Shown here in pieces: positions 14,306-21,031 of a stretch of 21,031 bases of DNA. The stretch is from Acidobacteriota bacterium (GTDB lineage Bacteria > Acidobacteriota > Vicinamibacteria > Vicinamibacterales > Vicinamibacteraceae), in contig JAEZCY010000190.1 of NCBI GenBank assembly GCA_023429845.1, positions 1-21,031 of the forward strand, read 5' to 3'. Every line of letters starts with the position of its first letter. Within the stretch, counting starts at the first letter, position 1. Position numbers and translations under genes: made by a program. The notes under the pieces were generated by a model. The model searched no databases. It saw only the letters and a list, made by a program, of their open reading frames with translations, and was not told where the DNA came from.

Positions 14306-15829
14306 GTGGACACTCCCCTCGCTCGTATCAGGTCTGCTCGCCCGCTCGCTCGTCGTCCGAGGCGCCGCCTCCTGCTGGCCACCGTCGTCGCGCTCGCCTC
14401 GACGACCACCTGGGTCGGCGCGCAGGCGCCCGCACGGCCGGATGCGGCTTCGCTGAATCCTGCGGCATCCGGCGGCTTCGCGCCGCGCGAGACGCCGCTC
14501 ACGCTCGGGGCCGCCGCCTACGCCAAGATCCTCTGCTCCGCCATCTTCGTCACCGGCCGCAGCGAGGACGAGGCACGCAGGAACAGCGCCTACTTCCTCA
14601 CACCGGAAACGGACCGCGCGCACGTGACCACGGTGGTCGATCGCGAACGCAAGGTCGTCCGCGCCACCGTTCGCGGAGTCGTCACGCGGTCGGCGGGCTT
14701 CTACGGCGACCAGGGCTGCGTGATTCATCCCGAGGGCACCGAGTCGGTGTTCTTCACGCCGGTGCCCGTGACGAGCACGCTGACTGATGCCGCAGGCCAG
14801 TCGTGGCCGATGGGCGACGTGTCCACCGGCCCGTGGCCGGCCGGCCTCGACAAGCGCGCCATCGACGCGGCCCTCGACGTCGCCTTCGCCGACCCTGACG
14901 CACTCACGGCGGGGATGCTCGTCCTGCACAAGGGACGCATCGTCGGCGAGCGGTACGACCTCGGCGCGACAGCGGAGACGCAGCTGGAAAGCTGGTCGAT
15001 GGGCAAGAGCCTCACGGCCACGCTGGTCGGCCTGCTGATACAGGAAGGGGCGCTTGAACTGGACGCGCCTGCACCCGTCGCCGAATGGCGGCGGCCGGGA
15101 GACCCGCGGCGCGCCATCACGTTGAGCCACCTGCTCCGCATGAGCAGCGGTCTGCAGTGTCCGTCGCCTGGCGATCCCGACTACGCGCCGGAGCGGGATG
15201 GGTACCCGGCACACGCGCTGGTCTACTCGGGCGCGCTGGACGTTTTCCGCTTCTCGCTCAGCCGTCCGCCGCAGTTCGCGCCAGGCGCCGAGGGCCGTTA
15301 CCGCAACTGCGACCCGCTGGCGCTCGGCGCCATCGTGCGGCAGGTCGTCGAAGGTCGGGGCGAGCAGTACCTCACCTGGCCTCAGCGCGCGCTCTTCGAC
15401 CGCCTGGGCATCCGCCGCCAGGTGCTCGAGACCGACCCGTACGGCAATTTCATCCTGAGCGGCTACGACTACGGCACGCTGCGCAACTGGGCTCGGCTCG
15501 GTCTGCTGTATGCGCAGGACGGCGTCTGGGAGGGCACCCGCATGCTGCCGGAGGGCTTCGTGCGCTTCGTGAGCACGCCCGCGCCCGGCTGGGCCACCCC
15601 TCGCTACGGCGGGCTCTTCTGGGTCAACGGCACCAGGGAACTCGATGCCCCGCCTGATGCGTACTGGATGGCCGGCGCCGGCGGGCAGCGGGTGATCGTG
15701 ATCCCGTCGCGTGACCTCGTGATCGTGCGCATGGGGCACATGCGCGGCGACACGACGGGCATGAAGCTCCTCGACAAGGCGGTGCGCGGCATCGTGGATG
15801 CCGTCGATGCGGCAGCCGCCTCTCGTTGA
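14306..15829 (+). CDS. Secreted beta-lactamase-fold serine hydrolase
   Basis: A 507-residue protein. An arginine-rich N-terminus and a hydrophobic segment ending near A-Q (about residue 40) look like a signal peptide. The PF00144-type (class C beta-lactamase/6-aminohexanoate-dimer hydrolase-like) domain covers about 185-505. The nucleophile motif is S-M-G-K (S231, K234), the second motif is Y-R-N (Y332), and the third, K-T-G-like motif is probably G-A-G-G-Q near 456-460. A roughly 140-residue N-terminal region precedes it, with a conserved-looking K-I-L-C-S-A-I-F-V-T-G-R segment and two cysteines (C77, C138) that could form a disulfide. The substrate is unknown; esterase, amidase or peptidase activity are all possible and beta-lactam resistance should not be inferred. 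GTG start. Confidence 0.9.
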   Translation: MDTPLARIRSARPLARRPRRRLLLATVVALASTTTWVGAQAPARPDAASLNPAASGGFAPRETPLTLGAAAYAKILCSAIFVTGRSEDEARRNSAYFLTPETDRAHVTTVVDRERKVVRATVRGVVTRSAGFYGDQGCVIHPEGTESVFFTPVPVTSTLTDAAGQSWPMGDVSTGPWPAGLDKRAIDAALDVAFADPDALTAGMLVLHKGRIVGERYDLGATAETQLESWSMGKSLTATLVGLLIQEGALELDAPAPVAEWRRPGDPRRAITLSHLLRMSSGLQCPSPGDPDYAPERDGYPAHALVYSGALDVFRFSLSRPPQFAPGAEGRYRNCDPLALGAIVRQVVEGRGEQYLTWPQRALFDRLGIRRQVLETDPYGNFILSGYDYGTLRNWARLGLLYAQDGVWEGTRMLPEGFVRFVSTPAPGWATPRYGGLFWVNGTRELDAPPDAYWMAGAGGQRVIVIPSRDLVIVRMGHMRGDTTGMKLLDKAVRGIVDAVDAAAASR

Positions 15830-15835
15830 GCGCGA

Positions 15836-15857
15836 GGCGCGCGCCCCCGGGCCCGGG
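15836..15857. repeat. Adjacent GC palindromes before hslR
   Basis: GGCGCGCGCC (15836-15845) is followed directly by CCCGGGCCCGGG (15846-15857), both perfect palindromes, just after the serine hydrolase stop codon. They may form a terminator-like structure for the upstream gene. There is no T-run. Confidence 0.35.
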
Positions 15858-15889
15858 CCGCCACCAGCGACGCACCGGTCCCCACGCGG

Positions 15890-15895
15890 TAGGAT
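15890..15895 (+). promoter_or_regulatory. -10-like TAGGAT 6 nt before hslR
   Basis: TAGGAT ends 6 nt before the GTG start, with a GCGACG at the -35 position 17 bp further upstream (3/6). There is no ribosome-binding site between box and start, again suggesting a leaderless mRNA. The sequence AGGAT could alternatively be read as a poor SD. Confidence 0.4.
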
Positions 15896-15901
15896 CCGGA
15901 C

Positions 15902-16306
15902 GTGTCGGACTCGCCCGTTTCGGACAAGCCTCTTCGGCTCGACATCTGGCTCGACGTTGCGTGCCTCTGCAAGACGCGGTCAGAGGCTCAGCGCGCCGTG
16001 AAGGGCGGCAAGGTCGAGGTCAACGGCGAGCGACCCAAGCAGAATCGCGAGGTCAAGCCGGGCGACACCATCACCATCACCCGCCCTCTCGGCCGGAAGC
16101 AGGTCATCCGGGTGATCGCCACCGCCGAGCAGCACCTGCCGAAGGCCGAGGCGAAGGCGCGGCTCTTCGACGACATCACCCCGCAGCCGACGGCCGAAGA
16201 GAAGGCCTTCCAGCAACTGCTGAAGGACACGCGCCCACGCGGTCCGCAGGCCACCCCGGACAAGCGCCAGCGACGGGATCTGCGCCGCCTCCGCGGCCGC
16301 GAGTGA
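15902..16306 (+). CDS. hslR: Hsp15-like S4-domain RNA-binding protein
   Basis: 134 residues. An S4 domain spans about 11-70, with R-L-D-I-W-L-D, K-T-R-S-E-A-Q-R-A-V, G-G-K-V-E-V-N-G and V-K-P-G-D-T-I-T-I. The C-terminal part ends P-D-K-R-Q-R-R-D-L-R-R-L, very like the tail of E. coli Hsp15. Hsp15 binds free 50S subunits that carry stalled peptidyl-tRNA and helps recycle them. The fit over the full length supports an Hsp15-type protein over a generic S4 protein. GTG start without an SD; a -10-like box lies 6 nt upstream. It sits alone between the serine hydrolase and rpsT. Confidence 0.85.
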   Translation: MSDSPVSDKPLRLDIWLDVACLCKTRSEAQRAVKGGKVEVNGERPKQNREVKPGDTITITRPLGRKQVIRVIATAEQHLPKAEAKARLFDDITPQPTAEEKAFQQLLKDTRPRGPQATPDKRQRRDLRRLRGRE

Positions 16307-16334
16307 CGAACGGGCAGCTCCCCGGCGGGCAAGG

Positions 16335-16408
16335 CCCGACGGCTACGTGCCTGGTGAGGAGCCCGACGGCTACGTGCCTCATTTACGGGGCCAGACGGGT
16401 ACGTACCT
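16335..16408. repeat. Three copies of an 18-bp element upstream of rpsT
   Basis: CCCGACGGCTACGTGCCT occurs identically at 16335-16352 and 16362-16379, and as CCAGACGGGTACGTACCT (four changes) at 16391-16408. Spacing is 27 and 29 bp start to start. The third copy contains the perfect palindrome GGTACGTACC (16398-16407); the first two have imperfect versions. The array lies 122 bp before the rpsT start, outside any gene. Candidate roles are a multi-copy operator, or a fragment of a dispersed repeat family. Confidence 0.75.
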
Positions 16409-16441
16409 GATAGCCCGTCCCCGTGCTACACTTCCATGTTT

Positions 16442-16494
16442 CCACCGTCCGGGTGGCACGCGCGCCCGGATCCGTGGGGCCCGATCGGGGTCCG
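16442..16494 (+). promoter_or_regulatory. Structured leader of rpsT
   Basis: CCACC/GGTGG (16442-16446 with 16452-16456) makes a 5-bp hairpin. CGGATCC (16467-16473) can pair with GGGTCCG (16488-16494), and the palindrome CCCGATCGGG (16480-16489) competes with it. A possible -10 (TACACT, 16427-16432) precedes them without a good -35. S20 is known in enterics to autoregulate translation; whether this leader does so here is inference. Confidence 0.4.
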
Positions 16495-16529
16495 TGACAC
16501 ACGCGTAAGGCATATCGGAGTCAGTCGAA

Positions 16530-16796
16530 GTGGCAAATCACGAGTCGGCGCTGAAGGCGCACAAGCAGAGTCTGGCCAACCGTGAGCGCAACCGTCAGGC
16601 GCGCACGCGTCTGCGCACCGTGCTCAAGACGATTCGCAAGTCCCTCACCACCGGCGACGCAGCTGCGGCAAAGGCCGGGCTGAACGAAACGGTATCGCTC
16701 ATCGACAAGATGGCCAAGAAGGGCGTGATTCACGACAACGCGGCGGCCCGCTACAAGTCGCGGATCGCAAAGCGTCTGAACGGCCTCGCGGCCTGA
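16530..16796 (+). CDS. rpsT: 30S ribosomal protein S20
   Basis: 88 residues, the usual S20 size, lysine/arginine- and alanine-rich and helical. It starts M-A-N-H-E-S-A-L-K-A and contains R-N-R-Q-A-R-T-R-L-R-T, I-D-K-M-A-K-K-G-V-I-H-D-N-A-A-A-R-Y-K-S-R and L-N-G-L-A-A at the end, all S20 signatures. S20 binds 16S rRNA early in 30S assembly. The start is GTG, with GGAG 9 nt upstream. It converges on holA with 19 bp between stop codons; the gap contains the palindrome GCCCCGGGGC (16799-16808), a possible shared terminator stem. Confidence 0.97.
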   Translation: MANHESALKAHKQSLANRERNRQARTRLRTVLKTIRKSLTTGDAAAAKAGLNETVSLIDKMAKKGVIHDNAAARYKSRIAKRLNGLAA

Positions 16797-16815
16797 AGGC
16801 CCCGGGGCTGACGTC

Positions 16816-17808
16816 CTACCTCCTGCGGCCGCCCCTCGCGCCGCAGAGCTCCACGACGAGCCGCTCCAGCACCACCTGAGGGTCGCGTCCGAGCTTGCTC
16901 GCGCCATCAGCCAGGTACAGCGCCCGAACGGCCGCCTCGACGCGGCCGGGTGCGACCTGCGGCATCTTCGTCCGCACCCACCAGCCGAGCTGTCCGAGCA
17001 TCTGGAATGGCGACGAGCCGTTCTCGATCATCAGCTGCACGTGCCGCAGCGCGGCAGCCGCATCCCCGGCGCCTATCGCGTTGGTCACTGCCCAGTCGTC
17101 GAACTGCTGGGCGGCGCCAACGACGACCCGGACGTCCTTGTCGGTGATCGCCGCGGCATCCCCCACAAACAGCACAAGGGTGTCGATGTCCTTGCGCAGG
17201 CGGACGATGTCCGGCCCGGCGCGCTCCACGAGCGCGGTCAGCGCTGGCGCGTCGATGCGCTTGCCCGCGGCCTTGACGCGATCGGCGGCAAACCGCATGG
17301 CGTCGCGCAACGCCGCCTGTGGCCCATTGAAGCCGGCCGCGCTGAAGCCGTCGCACGCCACCGTCACGGCCTGCTTGTCGAGGAGCTTGCCCAGCTTCGT
17401 CGTGCGGTTGATGTCGGTGCCGACGAGCACCAGCACGGCGGAAGGCTCCGGCGCGGCAACGTACCCTTCGAGCCCACCGGGGTCTGGCGCCGGCGCATCG
17501 TCGGTCGCTGCGCCCTCGTCGATGTCGGATGCCTTCTTGCGTCCCTTGAACAGCCGCTCGACGTGCGCGAAGACGATGACGCGGCGCTCACCGAGCATGG
17601 GCAGCGTCCGTGCGGCCGCCACCACATCGTCAGGCCTGGCGTCGCCGGCCGTGAACCGCTCGACGTTGAAGGCCCGCAGGTCCTCGTCCACGAGGTTCAC
17701 CAGCCTGGCGACGACTTCGTCCTTGCCCTTCTCGTCCTCGCCGATCACCAGGTACACCGGCGCGACCGTCCCGCGCTCGAGCGACGCGGCCAGTTCACGC
17801 GAGGTCAT
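16816..17808 (-). CDS. holA: DNA polymerase III subunit delta
   Basis: 330 residues, the normal size for HolA, the clamp-loader subunit that opens the sliding clamp. The N-terminus has V-Y-L-V-I-G-E-D-E (about 18-26), followed by L-P-M-L-G-E-R-R-V-I-V-F near 69-80. The central part has V-L-V-L-V-G-T-D-I-N-R-T-T-K-L-G-K-L-L, and the C-terminal helical collar contains M-L-G-Q-L-G-W-W-V-R-T-K and D-G-A-S-K-L-G-R-D-P-Q. A short acidic, Pro/Ala/Asp-rich insertion follows G-R-K-K near residues 92-110. ATG start. It lies 77 bp after lptE on the same strand, third in a leuS-lptE-holA order found widely in bacteria. Confidence 0.93.
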   Translation of the reverse strand: MTSRELAASLERGTVAPVYLVIGEDEKGKDEVVARLVNLVDEDLRAFNVERFTAGDARPDDVVAAARTLPMLGERRVIVFAHVERLFKGRKKASDIDEGAATDDAPAPDPGGLEGYVAAPEPSAVLVLVGTDINRTTKLGKLLDKQAVTVACDGFSAAGFNGPQAALRDAMRFAADRVKAAGKRIDAPALTALVERAGPDIVRLRKDIDTLVLFVGDAAAITDKDVRVVVGAAQQFDDWAVTNAIGAGDAAAALRHVQLMIENGSSPFQMLGQLGWWVRTKMPQVAPGRVEAAVRALYLADGASKLGRDPQVVLERLVVELCGARGGRRR

Positions 17809-17838
17809 GGCGTCCGCTCCGGGCGCGGCCCGGATGCA

Positions 17839-17861
17839 CTCGCGGCGGGGTGCCGCGCGAG
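17839..17861 (-). repeat. Hairpin in the lptE-holA gap
   Basis: CTCGCGGC pairs with GCCGCGCGAG, with a 2-nt bulge, around a 5-nt loop in the 77-bp gap. There is no U-tract. It may tune expression of holA relative to lptE or be incidental to high GC. Confidence 0.25.
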
Positions 17862-17885
17862 ATCGAGACGTGCCACGCGCATGGC

Positions 17886-18434
17886 CTAGAAGGCTTCGAG
17901 GATGGAGGACACCGTGCGACGTGCCACCGTGTCGGCGATGCGGTCGGCGGCGGCGCGGTTCTGGCCCAGGAAGGCCGACACGTCGGCCACCGGTGAGGTG
18001 GTGAGGTCGTACTCGTCCACCACTTCGAGCGACGGGTTCTCCCAGATCAACTTGCTGGCCTTGACGTCGCGGAACTCGACGCGCAGCTGCACACGCACCG
18101 TGTACCGCGTCGCCTGGTTGTTCTGGTCGAATCCGCTCGGCTCGAGGCTCAGGCCCGCGACCGTGCCCGTCAGCACCGCGTCGGCGCCCTCTGCCACAGG
18201 AATCACCTGATAGCGGCCGCGACCGACGAACTCGCTTCGCACCCGCTGCGTGAACTGCTGCTCGATGTCGTACACCGACGTGTTGTTGGTGAACTCGGGG
18301 ATGCCGATCACGCGAATGTACGACGGGAGGAAGTTGCCGCGACCGGCGAGGGTGTAGCCACACGCCGCCTGCAAGGCCACTGCCCCGGGCAACAGCGAGC
18401 GCACGAACACGCGGCGCGACAGGCGCGGCATCAT
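17886..18434 (-). CDS. lptE: LPS-assembly lipoprotein LptE
   Basis: 182 residues. LptE plugs the LptD barrel and helps insert lipopolysaccharide into the outer membrane. An N-terminal signal ends in L-Q-A-A-C-G-Y-T-L with the lipidation cysteine at C25; C-G-Y is typical of LptE. The body has the family pattern I-P-E-F-T-N-N-T at about 45-52, then V-R-S-E-F-V-G-R-G-R-Y, and Y-T-V-R-V-Q-L-R-V-E-F strands. The signal contains S-R-R-V-F-V (6-11), resembling a Tat motif, which is unusual for LptE. The start is ATG at 18434, overlapping the leuS stop as ATGA; ATG at 18431 (one-base overlap) is equally possible. Its presence implies an LPS-bearing outer membrane. Confidence 0.9.
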   Translation of the reverse strand: MMPRLSRRVFVRSLLPGAVALQAACGYTLAGRGNFLPSYIRVIGIPEFTNNTSVYDIEQQFTQRVRSEFVGRGRYQVIPVAEGADAVLTGTVAGLSLEPSGFDQNNQATRYTVRVQLRVEFRDVKASKLIWENPSLEVVDEYDLTTSPVADVSAFLGQNRAAADRIADTVARRTVSSILEAF

Positions 18435-20986
18435 TTGACGACCACACTCACGAGACGACCGGCAGCGACGATCACCTTGGCGATCGTCTTGCCGTCGGTA
18501 TGCACCTTGACGTTCGGCTCGGCCAGCGCCGCGGCCCGGATGTCCTCGTCGGACGCCCCGGCCGGCACCGTCACACGGCCCCGCACCTTGCCGTTCACCT
18601 GCACGGGCAGCTCGACGGCCTCCTCTTTCGCGACGTCCGGGTCCGCCAAGGGCCAGCCGGCAGCCACGATGCCGTCCGTGTGGCCCAGCATCTCCCACAG
18701 TTCCTCGGCCATGTGCGGCGTGAACGGCGTCAGCAGCCGCACGAGCGCCTCGACGGCCTCCCGCGCCGCCGCAAGCGTGCTCGCGGGCACATCGGGCGCA
18801 GCAGCCGACTCGCCGCCAGCTGCACGGCGGCCCGGCTTGAACAGACCGGTCGCGTCACCGAACGCGTACAGCTCGTTGACGAGCTCCATCAGTCCGGAGA
18901 TGGCGGTGTTGAGGTGGACGCGCGGGTACAGGTCGTCGGTCAGCTTCGCAACGGTCTGGTGCGTCTTGCGGCGCAGTGCCCGCTCGACCGGCGAGAACGC
19001 CTGGATCTCCGCTACCCCTGCGGCGTTGGCGAGCACCGGGGCGAGCGGCTCCACGAACCGCCAGACGCGCGTCAGGAACCTGTAGCTCCCCTCGAGTCCG
19101 CTGTCGGTCCACTCGACTTCCTTCTCCGGAGGGGCGACGAACATGACGTACAGCCGCAGGGCATCGGCGCCGAACCTGGCGATCATCTCGTCCGGATCGA
19201 CGACGTTGCCCTTGGACTTGGACATCACCTGCCCGTCCTTCAGCACCATGCCCTGTGTGAGCAGCCGTGTGAACGGCTCGTCGTGCGCCACCATGCCGAG
19301 GTCGCGGAACACGCGCGCGAAGAAGCGCGAGTAGATCAGGTGCAGGATGGCGTGCTCGACGCCGCCGCTGTAGAAATCGACGGGCGCCCAGTAGTTGCAC
19401 TTGGCCGGGTCGAACGCCTGCGTGTCGTTCTTCGCGTCGGTGAACCGGTAGAAGTACCAGGACGAGTCGAAGAACGTGTCCATCGTGTCGGTCTCGCGCC
19501 GGGCGGCGCCACCGCACGTCGGGCACGACACATTGACGAACTCGGGCAACTGCGCGAGCGGCGACTCCCCCTTGCCGGTGAACTCGACGATCTTCGGCAG
19601 CACCACCGGCAGCTGGTCGTCGGGCACCGGCACCACCCCGCATGAGGCGCAGTGGATGATCGGGATGGGCGTGCCCCAGTAGCGCTGACGCGACACACCC
19701 CAGTCCTTGAGCCGGTACTGGATGGTGCGGTGACCGATGCCGCGTGCTTCCGCCCACACGGCCATCTTCTGCCAGGCGTGTTCAGTCGGCAGGCCGCTGA
19801 ACTCGCCGGAACCGACGCTCTCGCCGTACTCGGTGAAGGCCTCCGTCATCGTCGCGCCATCCGCCGCCTCACCGCCGACCGGCTTGACGACGGCGCGCAC
19901 GGTCAGGCCGTACTTGCGGGCAAAGGCGAAGTCGCGTTCGTCGTGCGCGGGCACGGCCATGATCGCGCCTGTGCCGTAGCCGCCGAGCACGAAGTTGGCG
20001 ACCCACACCGGCACGGTCTCGTTCGTGAACGGGTTCACGACGCGGCGGCCGGTGTCGAAGCCTTCCTTCTCCACCTCACCGGACATGCGTGCGAGCCGAT
20101 CCTGCTGCCGGTAGCGTTCGGCCTGCCGGCGGAAGGCGTCGGGGTCTGCCGAGTCGCGCGCAAACCGTTCGACGAGCTCGTGCTCCGGCGCGATCAGCAC
20201 GAACGTCGCGCCATGGATCGTGTCGATGCGGGTCGTGAAGATGTCGATGGCGTCAGGCGTGGCCCGCCCCTGGTCGTCGGCAATCGGGAACGTGGCCTGC
20301 ACGCCTTCCGACTTCCCGATCCAGTTGCGCTGCATCGTCAGCACCTTCTCGGGCCAGTCGGGCAGCCTGGTGGTGCCGTCGAGGAGTTCCTCGGCGTAAT
20401 GCGTGATGCGCAGGAACCACTGCTCCAGCTCGCGGGAGGTGACCTGCGAACCGCAACGCCAGCACGCGCCGTCGATCACCTGCTCGTTGGCGAGCACGGT
20501 GAGGCAGCTCGGGCACCAGTTCACCGTCGAACGGCGGCGGTACGCCAGGTCGCGCTCGAGCATGCGGAGGAACAGCCATTGGTTCCACCGGTAGTAGTCG
20601 GGCAGGCAGGTCGCCAGTTCCCGACCCCACGCGTACGAGATGCCGAGGCGCTGCAGCTGCCCCTTCATGTACGCGATGTTGTCGAGCGTCCACTGCTCGG
20701 GGTGGAGGTTGTTCTTGATTGCCGCGTTCTCGGCCGGCAGCCCGAATGCGTCCCACCCGAACGGGTGCAGCACATTCGCGCCCTGCATCCGCTTCAGCCG
20801 GGCGACGACGTCCCCGATCATGTAGTTGCGGACGTGCCCCACGTGGGCCCGGCCCGAGGGGTACGCGAACATCTCGAGGCAATAGAACGAAGGACGCGAC
20901 GGGTCTTCGGTGACTTCGAAGGCCCCGGTTGCGTCCCAGCGTTCCTGCCACTTCTTCTCGATGGATTGCGGGGAATAATCGGCCAC
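18431..20986 (-). CDS. leuS: Leucine--tRNA ligase
   Basis: An 851-residue class I synthetase that charges tRNA-Leu, with editing of mischarged Ile/Val/Met-type products. The HIGH motif is H-V-G-H (48-51) in P-S-G-R-A-H-V-G-H-V-R-N. The ZN-1 cysteines appear as C-P-S-C and C-W-R-C, a later C-A-S-C/C-P-T-C set is also present, and the KMSKS motif reads V-M-S-K-S (587-591). The CP1 editing domain includes F-T-T-R-I-D-T-I-H-G-A-T-F and a G-Y-G-T-G-A-I-M-A-V-P-A-H-D-E-R-D segment. The length is normal. The start is GTG at 20986 with no SD. lptE overlaps its stop and holA follows. Confidence 0.98.
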   Translation of the reverse strand: MADYSPQSIEKKWQERWDATGAFEVTEDPSRPSFYCLEMFAYPSGRAHVGHVRNYMIGDVVARLKRMQGANVLHPFGWDAFGLPAENAAIKNNLHPEQWTLDNIAYMKGQLQRLGISYAWGRELATCLPDYYRWNQWLFLRMLERDLAYRRRSTVNWCPSCLTVLANEQVIDGACWRCGSQVTSRELEQWFLRITHYAEELLDGTTRLPDWPEKVLTMQRNWIGKSEGVQATFPIADDQGRATPDAIDIFTTRIDTIHGATFVLIAPEHELVERFARDSADPDAFRRQAERYRQQDRLARMSGEVEKEGFDTGRRVVNPFTNETVPVWVANFVLGGYGTGAIMAVPAHDERDFAFARKYGLTVRAVVKPVGGEAADGATMTEAFTEYGESVGSGEFSGLPTEHAWQKMAVWAEARGIGHRTIQYRLKDWGVSRQRYWGTPIPIIHCASCGVVPVPDDQLPVVLPKIVEFTGKGESPLAQLPEFVNVSCPTCGGAARRETDTMDTFFDSSWYFYRFTDAKNDTQAFDPAKCNYWAPVDFYSGGVEHAILHLIYSRFFARVFRDLGMVAHDEPFTRLLTQGMVLKDGQVMSKSKGNVVDPDEMIARFGADALRLYVMFVAPPEKEVEWTDSGLEGSYRFLTRVWRFVEPLAPVLANAAGVAEIQAFSPVERALRRKTHQTVAKLTDDLYPRVHLNTAISGLMELVNELYAFGDATGLFKPGRRAAGGESAAAPDVPASTLAAAREAVEALVRLLTPFTPHMAEELWEMLGHTDGIVAAGWPLADPDVAKEEAVELPVQVNGKVRGRVTVPAGASDEDIRAAALAEPNVKVHTDGKTIAKVIVAAGRLVSVVVK

Positions 20987-20999
20987 GGCTAGAAGGATC

Positions 21000-21005
21000 A
21001 GTATA
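21000..21005 (-). promoter_or_regulatory. -10-like TATACT upstream of leuS
   Basis: On the minus strand TATACT (5/6) ends 13 nt before the leuS GTG, implying a leader of only about 5-7 nt. The palindrome TACCGGTA (21004-21011) overlaps it, and a 6-bp inverted repeat GCCCGG/CCGGGC (21012-21017 with 21026-21031) lies upstream at the window edge. No -35 match is visible. Confidence 0.4.
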
Positions 21006-21031
21006 CCGGTAGCCCGGACACATACCCGGGC

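Noticed and set aside
14294..15739. 481-codon minus-strand frame opposite the serine hydrolase
   Set aside because: It has no domain or start signal; the plus strand has the S-M-G-K and Y-R-N motifs and a promoter.
14306..15829. Beta-lactam resistance gene
   Set aside because: The fold family includes many esterases and amidases, and the third motif is not a clear K-T-G; the sequence gives no support for resistance.
16335..16408. Short CRISPR array
   Set aside because: There are only three short units of 18 bp with 9-11 bp between them and the third is diverged; no cas genes are nearby.

Overview
The window is about 21 kb of very GC-rich chromosomal DNA carrying 17 protein-coding genes. Several features suggest an acidobacterium, most likely of the Vicinamibacteria (Luteitalea-like) group: an Oar-type TonB-dependent receptor with an N-terminal carboxypeptidase-regulatory domain and no SusD partner, Tat-exported Gfo/Idh/MocA oxidoreductases, a CBM9-like secreted protein, and the GC-rich codon use. 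This placement is inferred from gene content only. I see no tRNA, rRNA, CRISPR array, insertion sequence or prophage.

Region 1 (1-7285) looks like a small sugar or glycoside utilisation locus. Two Tat-signal Gfo/Idh/MocA oxidoreductases and a large TonB-dependent outer-membrane receptor lie on the minus strand. A LacI-family regulator is transcribed divergently from the receptor across a 164-bp region with two back-to-back promoters and two palindromes. The simplest reading is that LacI controls uptake by the receptor and periplasmic oxidation by the two oxidoreductases.

Region 2 (7318-9762) holds a PilT/PilU-type pilus retraction ATPase, recX, and a convergent secreted CBM9-like protein. 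Region 3 (9770-13361) is alaS, preceded by a 26-bp dyad and followed by a nested inverted repeat, then a periplasmic lytic transglycosylase. Region 4 (13368-16306) has a translationally coupled YvlD/holin-4-like membrane protein and TerB-domain protein on the minus strand, then a secreted beta-lactamase-fold serine hydrolase and an Hsp15-like S4 RNA-binding protein on the plus strand. Region 5 (16335-20986) has rpsT, preceded by a threefold short repeat and a structured leader, and convergent to a leuS-lptE-holA operon on the minus strand. No stretch without a gene exceeds about 225 bp.

The most interesting observation is not a gene. At least five transcription units (recX, the CBM9-like gene, alaS, the serine hydrolase, hslR) have a TANNAT or TATACT -10-like hexamer ending only 6-8 nt before the start codon and no Shine-Dalgarno sequence, which is the layout of leaderless mRNAs. 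Other genes here (the TonB receptor, pilT, rpsT, the oxidoreductases) have clear Shine-Dalgarno sites, so both start modes appear to coexist. I did not find a convincing novel multi-gene system.
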